From positions 1 to 46,248 of the forward strand of contig NZ_JONK01000036.1 of NCBI RefSeq assembly GCF_000711885.1: DNA of 46,248 nt, in the 5' to 3' direction. Shown in pieces: positions 1 through 10,674 of the stretch; within the stretch, counting starts at the first letter, position 1, and the number at the start of each line of letters is the position of its first letter. The notes beneath the pieces were generated by a model. It searched no databases. It was not told the origin of the DNA and saw nothing but the letters and a program-made list of their open reading frames with translations. The position numbers and the translations under genes were made by a program. Source of the stretch: Chromobacterium haemolyticum DSM 19808. Lineage in GTDB: Bacteria; Pseudomonadota; Gammaproteobacteria; Burkholderiales; Chromobacteriaceae.

Positions 1-315
1 ATTCCTGCCGTTCCTGGTTTGCCAGGGCGGCCCAGGCAAAAGCCTTACAAGCTGCATGCAGACAAAGGCTATGACTACCGCCGTTGCCGTGAACACCTGA
101 ACCGACGCGGAATCTTGGTGCGAATCGCGCGTCGCGGGGTGGAAAGCAGCGAGAGACTAGGTCGCCACCGCTGGGTGGTAGAACGAACCCATTCTTGGCT
201 AGCTGGCTTCGGGAAATTGCGCATCCGCTTCGAACGGCGGCTGGATACGCATTACGCCTTACTCAAGCTGGCTTTCTCATTGATCTGTCTGCGATTTATC
301 GACAGGTTTTGTTAG
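1..315 (+). pseudogene. IS5-family transposase, C-terminal part (cut by window edge)
   Basis: The reading frame is open from the first base of the window to a TAG at 313-315, so the gene starts outside the window. The remaining 104 or so codons carry a typical IS5-group DDE transposase C-terminus: a DKGYD motif holding a catalytic aspartate, then RHRWVVERTHSWL with the catalytic glutamate, and a hydrophobic tail ending SLICLRFIDRF. It would catalyse cut-and-paste transposition of the element. Whether the copy is intact cannot be judged from here. Several nearby transposon-end-like repeats show that this is a mobile-element cluster. Confidence 0.8.
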
Positions 316-460
316 CGGGTCTAAATAAGAACTGAACTTTCCCAAGTTTAGGCCGCTTACCAATAGGTAAAAGGCCACAGTTCATCTTGGATTTGAATGT
401 CAGCTAAGGCTGAATAGCAGCCCATCTACACCGCCCCTTTCGACAAGGAAGCACAAGCGA

Positions 461-488
461 AAAGAGGCCCTTCCGGGCCTCTTTGTTT
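461..488 (+). terminator. Rho-independent terminator
   Basis: A perfect 10-bp stem (AAAGAGGCCC, 461-470, pairing with 475-484) with a TTCC loop is followed by TTTGTTT. It is read on the plus strand, downstream of the IS5-type transposase remnant. No plus-strand gene ends immediately before it, so it may be left over from whatever preceded the insertions. Confidence 0.75.
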
Positions 489-546
489 AGCATTATTGGC
501 AAAGAGCTGATCACGTCATCGTCGTGAAAGGCTCCATTACCTCGTT

Positions 547-569
547 ACAGACTTTATTCTTACTGATCA
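547..569 (-). repeat. Transposon-end-like repeat facing left (adjacent element)
   Basis: Read on the minus strand from 569, the sequence starts TGATCAGTAAGAATAAAGTC and continues TGT. It closely resembles the end at 581-610 (TGATCTGACGAAATAAAGTC, then TGTCG) but faces the other way. The two are separated by 11 bp (570-580). It may be the right end of a second, related element extending to the left of the window. I infer this from sequence similarity only. Confidence 0.45.
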
Positions 570-580
570 AAGCCCGTGGG

Positions 581-610
581 TGATCTGACGAAATAAAGTC
601 TGTCGAATAA
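581..610 (+). repeat. Left end of candidate mobile element
   Basis: The sequence TGATCTGACGAAATAAAGTC followed by TGTCGAA is matched in inverted orientation by the glmS-proximal end, which on the minus strand from 4548 reads TGACTAGAGCGAATAAAGTC followed by CGTCGGA. The bases just outside the left end are TGGG (577-580), and TGGG also follows the right end (4549-4552). This fits a 4-bp target duplication. Confidence 0.5.
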
Positions 611-658
611 CCACCAATTAACTCATTGATTTTATTAAATTTTAGTTTTTAAGGAAAT

Positions 659-676
659 GCAAGTAAAGTCTGCCCA
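659..676 (+). repeat. Third, weaker AATAAAGTCTG-like end repeat
   Basis: GCAAGTAAAGTCTGCCCA resembles the repeat at 587-604 and has the same orientation, about 72 bp further in. Spaced left-end sites are typical of Tn7-like left ends. The match is partial (roughly 12 of 17 positions), so chance is possible. Confidence 0.35.
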
Positions 677-691
677 TGCTGGGCGCACCCA

Positions 692-727
692 AAAAAGCCC
701 ACTGCACAAATACACAGAGGGCTTTTT
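692..727 (-). terminator. Terminator of the two-gene cassette
   Basis: A 9-bp stem (AAAAAGCCC, 692-700, pairing with GGGCTTTTT, 719-727) lies just beyond the stop codon of the 476-codon gene. Read on the minus strand it is followed by a run of T, giving a rho-independent terminator. The stem is A/T-tailed on both sides and could work in both directions. Confidence 0.75.
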
Positions 728-740
728 CCTTCGGCAGGAT

Positions 741-2171
741 TTATGCCACTTGAGACTGTTTCATGAGCTCTGCCACAAAATGCTCAAGGAGCAACTGCAC
801 ATCCTTTTCATTCAGGAAAACCTTGCGTTTCGGGAAAGCTGCCTCTATCGACAACAGGGTGCGCGCTGCCTGACGGCTGATCTTGTCCGGCCTCTTTTGC
901 TCCGGAACATCAATCAGGTCCTCAACGAGGAATTGTGCCTCCTGGGCGATCAGCGAGCGGATTTTCTCTATCTCAAGGATCATATCCAATGCTCTAATCC
1001 ACTCGTCAAAGCGCCTCACTAGCGAGTCCCTTGTGAAGTCACTGAACTTGACTATTTTCTCCTTCCGGGTTTCGCCATTCGTATCTGCCTGGATCGCCTC
1101 GAACTGCTTGCTGCATTGCACGCGATCGCGGCGGACCGCCTCCAGTTCGTCCTTGTCCTCGTCGGTAATGTAGACGGCATCTGCTTCAAATTGATCAAAG
1201 GTGTCATCGACAAACTTCAAGCAATCGGCCAGATTCTTGTTGTAGTCGGTCAACAGACCGTCGACACCGAGTTGCAGCTCTTCGAAGTTCTTCTGATCAT
1301 CCGTAAGATCGTAATGCTTCAGCAGGGCCTTGAGCTCATCTTGGTTTTTGGCGCCACGCACGAAAATTTCCAGGTAGCGGATATTGTCCTTCATGAGGTC
1401 AACTTGCTCGCGCAAGTAGTCGGTTTGCTTCGCCACTCTCCTCGCCTTGTCGATGATCAGGAACAGGTTCAGTCCCAAAGAGCATGCCAGTGCCCCTGCT
1501 TGCATCCCGGCGTAAAGCCGCGGGTTTCTGATCCGGAACATCGTCCAGCGGTATTGCAGCCGTGCGATGCGTCCGGTCGGTGCCACAATCGCATTAGCTC
1601 TCGGACGCGTCGGCACAGTACCAGTATGACGTCTGTAGGCATCAAGCCCCATGGACACCAAAGACTTGATCCGGAGTCCCGTAGTTATCGCGCCGAAGGT
1701 GATGAACCCTGCATTCAAGACAATATCGAGGGTCGATGGATTATCCCGGGTGGCAATATGTTTGTATTGTTGCGGGTCCAGATTGTGTTTGCGAATCCAT
1801 GCCTCATTGAACCAGTTGCGCAAGGTCGGGAATTTCAGATCGAACGACTCCCGATGCTGGGCCAACTTGTCGTAGCGCTCAAAGATTTCCACACCCTTGT
1901 CATCCATCAACTGCACCGTACCATTCAGCGTGTACAAGCCATTGGAAAGGTTGGTCAGGCTATTGGACTTGACGATTAGGCTGTCGAGCTTTTCGTCGTA
2001 CTCCTTACCGACCTTCAACAACTGCTCCATCAAATCCCGCAACTCTGGGTAGCGAGAGTCAGGGTCGATCATCGTCCAGGCTTCGTCCGTAACCTGATAA
2101 AGGCTCAGGCCTGCATCGGCGATCCTGGCTGCAGTGAAAAGGCCCTTACCGAGAGCGGAAAGAATCGACAT
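741..2171 (-). CDS. Unrecognised coiled-coil protein with two hydrophobic segments (cassette gene 2)
   Basis: I do not recognise this 476-residue protein. It is predicted to be almost wholly helical: a polar helical part (about 40-115), two hydrophobic stretches (about 147-177 and 217-242) separated by a basic, proline-containing linker, then long charged helices (about 243-415). There is no signal peptide or catalytic motif. A long coiled coil interrupted by a hydrophobic hairpin resembles alpha-helical pore-forming proteins of the ClyA/XaxAB type, but this is a comparison of architecture, not homology. It starts 38 bp after the stop of the 365-codon gene with a GGAG ribosome-binding site, so the two form an operon. 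G+C is lower than in the neighbouring chromosome, which fits acquisition. Confidence 0.8.
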   Translation of the reverse strand: MSILSALGKGLFTAARIADAGLSLYQVTDEAWTMIDPDSRYPELRDLMEQLLKVGKEYDEKLDSLIVKSNSLTNLSNGLYTLNGTVQLMDDKGVEIFERYDKLAQHRESFDLKFPTLRNWFNEAWIRKHNLDPQQYKHIATRDNPSTLDIVLNAGFITFGAITTGLRIKSLVSMGLDAYRRHTGTVPTRPRANAIVAPTGRIARLQYRWTMFRIRNPRLYAGMQAGALACSLGLNLFLIIDKARRVAKQTDYLREQVDLMKDNIRYLEIFVRGAKNQDELKALLKHYDLTDDQKNFEELQLGVDGLLTDYNKNLADCLKFVDDTFDQFEADAVYITDEDKDELEAVRRDRVQCSKQFEAIQADTNGETRKEKIVKFSDFTRDSLVRRFDEWIRALDMILEIEKIRSLIAQEAQFLVEDLIDVPEQKRPDKISRQAARTLLSIEAAFPKRKVFLNEKDVQLLLEHFVAELMKQSQVA

Positions 2172-2209
2172 AGCTTAATATCTCCGGAAAAAATTAGGGC
2201 ACACCGAAC

Positions 2210-3307
2210 TCAATGTGCGGCCGTAACGGGCGGCCGCTGCAGAACACGCTCAATCACAGCCTGTACCGCTTCCTTGGGGAGCGAGGGCTCGGAAGCAAGC
2301 ACCAACTGGAACAATCGCTCGCGGTTGTAATCACGGTTTGCCTCGATCAACTTCTCAGCCCGCTCGATGGCGCCCGCAAGGGTGACCAGCTTGTTGTTGA
2401 TCGCACGAATACGCGTTAACTCAGCCTGATACCACTCGGCCCAGCCTTGCTCGTTCGATAGGCCAGCGGTAGCAATCAGCCTCTGGATTAACTCGTTGAC
2501 CTGGCCGAGCTTGGCTTTCAGTCCGTCGATCTCCTTACCTGCGCGCCCGATTTCCTCGTCGACATCACGCAGATACGATTCGAGACGGTCTTTTCTATCC
2601 TCGAGCTCAAGCACGGACAAGCCGATATCCAACCCAACCGAAGCGATCGTCAAAACCAGCGACGCCTTGCCCGCCACACTGGCGAACTTTGTGAACTTGG
2701 CCGCCTGCACAACCTTCGTAGCTTTCACCAGTTGAGCCGCTCGGGCCGCCGCCGCCATGCCGCTCAGGCCAGCAACCGCAGTCGCACCGTCATTGACGAG
2801 CGAAGTCACCACCATCCATTTCGCCGCCTCCTGCCAGTTGTTCTTATAATTGTCGATCTCCGATAAAGAAATGATCTTGATACCGCTGCTCTGGAGGTAG
2901 TTGACCCACTCGGGATAGACAACCAGTTTCTTGCACAGCGCCTCGTACTCACTCCACTCCCGCCCGAGAATATCCAGATCGTCGACTAGGGCCGAAAATT
3001 GGCTGGTCCGGCTATTCACATGGAAGACCAGCTCGTCACCCTGTCGGTATAACTCCGTCAGTTTTTCATTCTTGTTCTTGGCCTCAGTCTCCAGGTCCTT
3101 CAAAAAACCATAATGGTTTTTCTGGATCGCATCCGCCGCACTGTAAACCCCAGCGTCGCTCATCGCTTTTTTGGCGCTTCGCATTTCATCATCAAACTGG
3201 AAACCGGTTGTGACATTGGCCAGATCGATGGCTGTATCCGTGACGATGCGCGTGGCCGATGTGCCAACGTCTCTCACAACGCTTATAAAGTCGTCGAAAA
3301 AGCTCAC
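2210..3307 (-). CDS. Unrecognised coiled-coil protein with hydrophobic centre (cassette gene 1)
   Basis: This 365-residue protein is the first gene of the cassette. It starts at GTG, preceded by a very strong AAGGAGGAGG ribosome-binding site. The N-terminal half is helical and charged (about 60-130). A long alanine- and valine-rich hydrophobic region follows (about 161-234), then a long coiled coil (about 235-325) and a short tail. No signal peptide, enzyme motif or known domain is visible. The organisation (coil, hydrophobic hairpin, coil) is shared with its downstream partner and recalls subunits of binary alpha-pore-forming toxins, in which two different subunits cooperate. It could equally be a membrane-acting defence protein. 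Its function is unknown, and no immunity or secretion gene is seen beside it. Confidence 0.8.
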   Translation of the reverse strand: MSFFDDFISVVRDVGTSATRIVTDTAIDLANVTTGFQFDDEMRSAKKAMSDAGVYSAADAIQKNHYGFLKDLETEAKNKNEKLTELYRQGDELVFHVNSRTSQFSALVDDLDILGREWSEYEALCKKLVVYPEWVNYLQSSGIKIISLSEIDNYKNNWQEAAKWMVVTSLVNDGATAVAGLSGMAAAARAAQLVKATKVVQAAKFTKFASVAGKASLVLTIASVGLDIGLSVLELEDRKDRLESYLRDVDEEIGRAGKEIDGLKAKLGQVNELIQRLIATAGLSNEQGWAEWYQAELTRIRAINNKLVTLAGAIERAEKLIEANRDYNRERLFQLVLASEPSLPKEAVQAVIERVLQRPPVTAAH

Positions 3308-3448
3308 AAAATCCTCCTCCTTGTTATTGCCGGATCACTCGCTTACCACAGCGGACGGTCGTAGAGCGGAACAGGCACAACCCCATCCGGCCATATCCAC
3401 GAGTCCGCCCAGCCGCCACAACGATACAAATAGCATTTATATTTTCAC

Positions 3449-3476
3449 ATTTTAATGGCATATTAATATTTATCAA
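3449..3476 (-). promoter_or_regulatory. Candidate promoter of the two-gene cassette
   Basis: On the minus strand TTGATA (3471-3476) and TAAAAT (3449-3454) are separated by 16 bp in a strikingly AT-rich stretch. They lie about 140 bp before the GTG start of the first cassette gene. The left end of the IS5 copy sits only about 25 bp further upstream (3500), so the insertion may have changed upstream control. Confidence 0.45.
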
Positions 3477-3499
3477 CAAGGGACTTTTGATGACATGAC

Positions 3500-4358
3500 G
3501 GCGTTGTTGCACAAATCCTCCCCCGCCGCAGCTTGGTAAGATAGTGGCATGACCAAGCCTGCTCCAAAACGCTACCGAACAACCAACTGGAACGCCTACA
3601 ACCAAGCCCTGATCCAACGCGGCTCTCTGTCCGTCTATGTCATGGCAGGTGGCTCCTCAGGGCAAACGCGGACGGACGCAGACCTATAGCGATGCCGCCA
3701 TTCAATTCTGCCTGACCATCAAAAACCTGTTTGGACTCGCGTTGCGGCAAACCATCGGTTTCATCCAAAGTCTGCTCAAGCTGGCGGGCTTGGGCTGGGG
3801 CGTTCCCGACTACAGCACGCTATCCAGGCGGCAGCAGACGCTGCAGGTCAAGATTCCCTACCAGAAAAGCTCAGGCGCGCTGCATCTGCTGGTGGATAGC
3901 ACAGGCATCAAGATGTTGGGCGAAGGCGAGTGGAAAACCAAGAAGCATGGCGCGGAATATCGCCGGCAATGGCGCAAAGTGCATCTGGGCATCGATGCGG
4001 AAACCCTACAGATCCGCGCCATCGAGGTGACGGATAACCGCCAGGGCGATGCGCAAATGTTGCCTTCGCTATTGACGCAAATTCCGGCCGACGAGCCGAT
4101 AGGCTGCGTGAGCGGCGATGGTGCTTTCGATACCAAGACGTGCCATGAGGCGATTGCCGCACGGGGCGCGATCGGGTGCATCCCGACCCGCAAGAATGCG
4201 AGACCGTGGAAAGGCAATTCGCTGGGGGTGCTGGCTCGGAACGAAATTCTGCGGGCCACCAAGCGACTAGGCCGGGCGATCTGGAAACGTTGGAGCGGCT
4301 GGTAGAAACCAAAATGGGTTGCTTTAAACGGCTGGGTGAATCGCCCCTGCTTCTCTAG
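3500..4358 (+). mobile_element. Truncated IS5-family insertion sequence
   Basis: The left end reads GGCGTTGTTGCACAAATC, a typical terminus of IS5-group elements, and is followed by the transposase reading frame at 3549. The matching right terminus (GATTTGTGCAACAACGCC) is not found after the transposase remnant, so the right end is lost. The element lies inside the larger candidate island and so inserted after it, or was carried with it. Confidence 0.75.
3549..4358 (+). pseudogene. IS5-family transposase, broken by two frameshifting deletions
   Basis: The N-terminus (starting MTKPAPKRYRTTNW at 3549) runs into a stop at 3684-3686. The main part continues in another frame from about 3637 (MSWQVAPQGKRGR) to a stop at 4303-4305. 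It contains the catalytic aspartates in LLVDSTG and SGDGAFD. The conserved LVETKMGCFK part with the catalytic glutamate is found only in a third frame (about 4293-4345). The family motif Y-x2-R-x3-E-x6-K is therefore split, and its tyrosine and arginine are missing. Both breaks look like short internal deletions. The gene cannot make an active transposase. Confidence 0.85.
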
Positions 4359-4466
4359 ATTCTTTACGACTGCAATCCATACAGAAGCGGACGTCGAACA
4401 TCTGGCTGTAACTGATCACCTCAGTCGAAAAGCGAGCATCTGAAGAATTCGCGCAACATACAAAGA

Positions 4467-4491
4467 AGAAAGGGCCAGCGGCCCCTTCTCT
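4467..4491 (-). terminator. Hairpin terminator, probably bidirectional
   Basis: The stem GAAAGGGCC / GGCCCCTTC surrounds an AGC loop, with one mismatch or bulge. T-rich sequence lies outside it in both directions on the respective strands. It lies about 75 bp beyond the glmS stop and could end glmS transcription, although it is inside the inserted element. Confidence 0.5.
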
Positions 4492-4501
4492 GTTGTCAGG
4501 C

Positions 4502-4541
4502 TCCGACGAACTTTATTCGGATCCGACGGACTTTATTCGCT
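4502..4541 (-). repeat. Two tandem 20-bp end repeats next to glmS
   Basis: TCCGACGAACTTTATTCG (4502-4519) is repeated as TCCGACGGACTTTATTCG (4522-4539), exactly 20 bp apart with one difference. On the minus strand they read CGAATAAAGTCCGTCGGA. They are the inverted counterpart of the left end repeat at 587-610. Tightly packed repeats at the glmS-proximal end and spaced repeats at the other end are how TnsB sites are arranged in Tn7-like right and left ends. As I recall it, the Tn7 site (GACAATAAAGTCTTAAAC) shares the AATAAAGTC core. Confidence 0.55.
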
Positions 4542-4564
4542 CTAGTCATGGGCCAAACCCCGCC

Positions 4565-6393
<1,829 letters not shown>

Positions 6394-6394
<1 letters not shown>

Positions 6395-7185
6395 TACTTT
6401 CTCCTTGAACTATCAGTGGGCGAGGACGCGCAGATCAGCGCAATGCCCTTCGCCTGAATTTGGGTTCTGGCTTCCATCGACAAGGCGTCGTCGGTTACCA
6501 GGGTATGAATGCGCTCCCACGGCAATTCCAGATTGGGGATGCGCCGGCCTATCTTTTCCGACTCCACCATCACGATGACTTCGCGCGCCACTTCGGCCAT
6601 CACGCGCGACAGGCCCACTAGTTCGTTGAAGGTGGTGGTGCCGCGTTCAAGATCGATGCCATCGGCGCCGATGAACAGCTGATCAAAATCATAGGAACGC
6701 AAGACCTGTTCCGCCACCTGACCCTGGAAGGATTCGGAATGCGGGTCCCAGGTGCCGCCGGTCATCAGCAGCGTGGGTTCGTTCTCCAGCTCGCGCAGCG
6801 CGCCGGCCACGTTCAGGGAGTTGGTCATCACCACCAGGCCGCGCTTATTGCCCAATAGCGGAATCATCGCGCTGGTGGTGGTGCCGCTGTCTATGATCAC
6901 GCGGTTATGGTCGCGCAGCCGTTCCGCCGCGGCGCGGGCGATGGCGATCTTTCGTTTTGAAACCTGCTCCGCGTCTTCCTCGACCACCATCTCCGACGGC
7001 AAGGATACCGCGCCGCCGTAACGGCGCAGCAGCAGCCCGCCGGTTTCCAGCAGGGCTAGGTCTTTGCGTATGGTCACTTCGGAGGTTGAGAAACGCTTGG
7101 TCAGCTCGTCCACGCTGACTTCGCCGCGTTCCTGCACCAGGGCGGCAATGGCGTGACGGCGTTGCTGAGTATTTCGTTTGGTCAT
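6394..7185 (-). CDS. DeoR-family transcriptional regulator coupled to glmS
   Basis: A 263-residue regulator with an N-terminal winged helix (about 5-55; [20 protein letters not shown]) and a DeoR-type sugar-phosphate-binding domain with the [11 protein letters not shown] motif. The reading frame is open further upstream to 7299, but the family start is [10 protein letters not shown] at the ATG 7183-7185, so I use that. It overlaps glmS by one base. Upstream, on the minus strand, three GAAAC units (GAAACTTTCGAAACGAAAC) precede the start codon. Repeated CTTTC-like units are operators of AgaR/GlpR-type relatives, so autoregulation together with glmS is likely. The effector is probably an amino-sugar phosphate (inference). 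Confidence 0.9.
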
Positions 7186-7189
7186 CACA

Positions 7190-7213
7190 AGTTTCGTTTC
7201 GAAAGTTTCGAGA
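7190..7213 (-). promoter_or_regulatory. Candidate operator: three GAAAC repeats
   Basis: On the minus strand CGAAACTTTCGAAACGAAAC lies immediately upstream of the regulator's start codon, giving three direct GAAAC units with a central TTTCGAAA palindrome. Its position over or next to the start suggests a site where the DeoR-type protein represses its own regulator-glmS operon. Binding is inferred. Confidence 0.4.
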
Positions 7214-7300
7214 TCATAGCAGCGCACCTTCGGCGCTGACAAGCCTTTCGCGCGGAACCGTCGCGCAGCGGCAAGGGGCTGTCGCAAGAATGCCGCCATG

Positions 7301-7342
7301 AAAAACGGCGCCCATCCTCCAAATCAGGAGAATGGGCGCCGC
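7301..7342 (-). terminator. Terminator of glmU
   Basis: A long stem (CGGCGCCCAT plus CTCC against GGAG plus ATGGGCGCCG, with small mismatches) closes a short loop around 7321-7326. On the minus strand it is followed by GTTTTT. It lies directly beyond the glmU stop codon and separates glmU from the regulator-glmS unit. Confidence 0.85.
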
Positions 7343-7359
7343 TTGGCCGGAAAATGGAA

Positions 7360-8727
7360 TCAGTCGGTCTTTTTCTGAGGCCGCTTCCAGCCCGGCACCG
7401 TGACCTGACGCGCGCGCGCCACTGTCAGCTCTCCGGCCGGCGCGGTTCGGCTGATCACCGAGCCGGCGCCTATGGTGCTGTAGGATTCCAGCGTCACCGG
7501 CGCCACCATCAGGGTGCCGGAGCCGACGAAGACGTTGTCGCCAATCACGGTCTTGAATTTATTGACGCCGTCGTAATTGCAGGTTACCGAGCCGGCGCCC
7601 ACATTCACTTTGCCGCCAATCTCGGCATCGCCGATATAGCTCAGGTGATTGACCTTGGAGCCTTCGCCGATCACGCTCTTCTTTACTTCGACGAAGTTGC
7701 CGATATGCACGTGGCCGGCCAGTTGGGCACCGGGGCGCAGCCGGGCGTAAGGCCCGATCCGGCACCCCTCGCCCACCACCGCGTCTTCCAGATGCGAGAA
7801 CGGCGCGATCTTGGTGCCGGCGGCTACTTTGACGTTCTTCAACACGCAATGCGCGCCGATTTCCACCTGGTCGCCCAACTCCACCACGCCTTCGAACACA
7901 CAGCCGATGTCGATGCTGACATCCATGCCGTGGGTGAGCTCGCCGCGGATATCGATGCGCGCCGGGTCCGCCAGCGTGACGCCGGCCTCCAGCAAAGCGT
8001 GCGCCTGGTTGCGCTGCAGAATGCGCTCCAGCTCGGCCAATTGCACCTTGTTGTTGACGCCTGCCGCCTCCCAGCTGGCGTCGACGCTGGCGCTGTCCAC
8101 GCTCACGCCGTCCGCCACCGCCAGAGCCAGCACGTCGGTCAGATAATATTCGCCCTGCGCGTTGCCATTGTTGAGCGCGGCGAGCCAGCCGGCCAGCCGC
8201 GCGTTGGGCAGCGCCATCATGCCGGTGTTGATTTCACGGATAGCCAATTGCTCCGGCGTGCAGTCCTTGTGCTCGACGATGGCTTGGAGCTTGCCGTCCG
8301 CGCCGCGCACCATGCGGCCGTAGCCGCTGGCGTCGTCCAGCACGTCGGTCAGCACCGCCATACCCGCGCCGGCGGCATCGGACAAGCGGCGCAGCGTATC
8401 CGCCTTGGTCAGCGGCACGTCGCCGTACAGCACCATGGTCTTGCCGTCCGCCGGCAGATGCGGCAAAGCCATCTTCAGCGCGTGGCCGGTGCCCAGTTGT
8501 TCGGCCTGCTCCGCCCAGATCAAGTCCGCGTCCGGGATGGCCGCTCGCACCTGTTCCCCGCCGTGGCCGTACACCACGATCAGGCGCGCCGGCTTCAGCG
8601 CGCGCGCGGTGCGGATCACCCGCGCCAACATCGGCTCCCCGCCGATGGGGTGCAGCACTTTGGGTTTGGAGGAATACATGCGCTTGCCTTTGCCGGCAGC
8701 GAGAATGACGATGCTGAGACTATCCAT
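7360..8727 (-). CDS. glmU: Bifunctional GlmU: UDP-GlcNAc pyrophosphorylase and GlcN-1-P acetyltransferase
   Basis: Catalyses the last two steps to UDP-N-acetylglucosamine: acetylation of glucosamine-1-phosphate, then uridylyl transfer. The 455 residues match the family. The N-terminal pyrophosphorylase domain has [11 protein letters not shown] (9-19) and [10 protein letters not shown]. The C-terminal half is a left-handed beta helix of hexapeptide repeats with the conserved SYIGDAEIG and CNYDG motifs of the acetyltransferase site. It lies between the atp operon and the glmS unit and has its own terminator. glmM, the enzyme between GlmS and GlmU, is not in this window. Confidence 0.97.
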   Translation of the reverse strand: MDSLSIVILAAGKGKRMYSSKPKVLHPIGGEPMLARVIRTARALKPARLIVVYGHGGEQVRAAIPDADLIWAEQAEQLGTGHALKMALPHLPADGKTMVLYGDVPLTKADTLRRLSDAAGAGMAVLTDVLDDASGYGRMVRGADGKLQAIVEHKDCTPEQLAIREINTGMMALPNARLAGWLAALNNGNAQGEYYLTDVLALAVADGVSVDSASVDASWEAAGVNNKVQLAELERILQRNQAHALLEAGVTLADPARIDIRGELTHGMDVSIDIGCVFEGVVELGDQVEIGAHCVLKNVKVAAGTKIAPFSHLEDAVVGEGCRIGPYARLRPGAQLAGHVHIGNFVEVKKSVIGEGSKVNHLSYIGDAEIGGKVNVGAGSVTCNYDGVNKFKTVIGDNVFVGSGTLMVAPVTLESYSTIGAGSVISRTAPAGELTVARARQVTVPGWKRPQKKTD

Positions 8728-8750
8728 GGTTTTTCACGAGTCGAAAACGG

Positions 8751-8778
8751 AAAAAGGCTGCCACTTGCGTGGCAGCCT
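8751..8778 (-). terminator. Terminator of the atp operon
   Basis: A perfect 10-bp stem (AGGCTGCCAC pairing with GTGGCAGCCT) with a 4-base loop is followed on the minus strand by TTTTT (8751-8755). It lies just past the atpC stop codon. Confidence 0.9.
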
Positions 8779-8801
8779 ACTATACACGATTACATCTCTT
8801 A

Positions 8802-9224
8802 TCAGTGGGCGCGCTTCTTGAGGAAATCCAGCGCCTTCAACTCCGCGATGGCCACTGCCAGAGCAGCGTGCGCCTTCGCGGTGGAAAGGTCGTCGGTGGC
8901 GTGCTTGAGGGAATCCTCCGCAGCGCGTTTTGCCTCATTGGCGCGGGCCTCGTCGAGATCCTCGCCGCGAATCGCCGTATCCGCCAGCACGGTGATCAGG
9001 CTGGGCTGCACTTCCATCATGCCGCCAGACACTGCCACCAGAACTTCTTCGCTGCTGCCCGGCACTTTCAGACGCAGCACGCCGGGCTTGATACGGGTCA
9101 GGAGCGGCACGTGTTGGGGATACACACCGATCTCGCCTTCGGTAGCCGGCGCAACCACGAATTCAGCTTCGCCGGAGAAGATCATTTGCTCGGTGCTGAC
9201 CACTTCCACACGCATCTTGGACAT
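8802..9224 (-). CDS. atpC: ATP synthase epsilon subunit
   Basis: The epsilon subunit of F1, part of the central stalk, which couples rotation to catalysis and can inhibit ATP hydrolysis. The 140 residues comprise an N-terminal beta-sandwich (MRVEVVSTEQMIFSGEAEFV, then GEIGVYPQHVPLLT) and a C-terminal helical hairpin rich in alanine (about 90-138). It is the last gene of the operon, 11 bp after atpD, with an AGGAG ribosome-binding site, and is followed by a strong terminator. Confidence 0.97.
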   Translation of the reverse strand: MSKMRVEVVSTEQMIFSGEAEFVVAPATEGEIGVYPQHVPLLTRIKPGVLRLKVPGSSEEVLVAVSGGMMEVQPSLITVLADTAIRGEDLDEARANEAKRAAEDSLKHATDDLSTAKAHAALAVAIAELKALDFLKKRAH

Positions 9225-9235
9225 CAGCCCTCTCC

Positions 9236-10642
<1,407 letters not shown>

Positions 10643-10674
10643 CTAAACATTAAACTTTTTCAGTCTGCGACGGC

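Larger units (their letters stand above)
316..740. other. Gene-free stretch with terminators and transposon-end-like repeats
   Basis: No convincing gene is seen. The stretch holds the right flank of the IS5-type element, a strong hairpin terminator (461-488), two oppositely oriented repeats with the core AATAAAGTCTG (547-569 and 587-610), a third weaker copy (659-676) and the terminator of the minus-strand cassette (692-727). The interval 600-655 is AT-rich and unlike the chromosomal core genes. Confidence 0.7.
581..4548. mobile_element. Candidate non-autonomous element at the glmS attachment site
   Basis: The proposed element begins TGATC and ends AGTCA. It has several AATAAAGT-core repeats pointing inward at each end (587-610 and 659-676 on the left; 4502-4521 and 4522-4541 on the right) and TGGG on both sides. 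It carries the two-gene cassette and a broken IS5 copy but no transposase of its own. Multiple internal end-repeats are known both for Tn7-type elements (TnsB sites) and for IS21-type elements. The position about 25 bp past the glmS stop favours Tn7-like targeting, whereas the 4-bp duplication and TG...CA ends favour IS21-like. The family is unresolved. Confidence 0.45.

Noticed and set aside
4405-4430. Another TGATCA near the right end of the island as a third element border
   Set aside because: The palindrome TGATCA occurs but the AATAAAGT core does not follow it, so there is no support for an end here.
4541-4564. Classical Tn7 terminal sequence (TGTGGGCGG) next to glmS
   Set aside because: Not present. 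Only the general arrangement of repeats and position resemble Tn7, so a true Tn7 is excluded.
6395-6420. glmS ribozyme or riboswitch upstream of glmS
   Set aside because: There is no leader: the upstream regulator gene overlaps the glmS start, and the ribozyme is known from Gram-positive bacteria.
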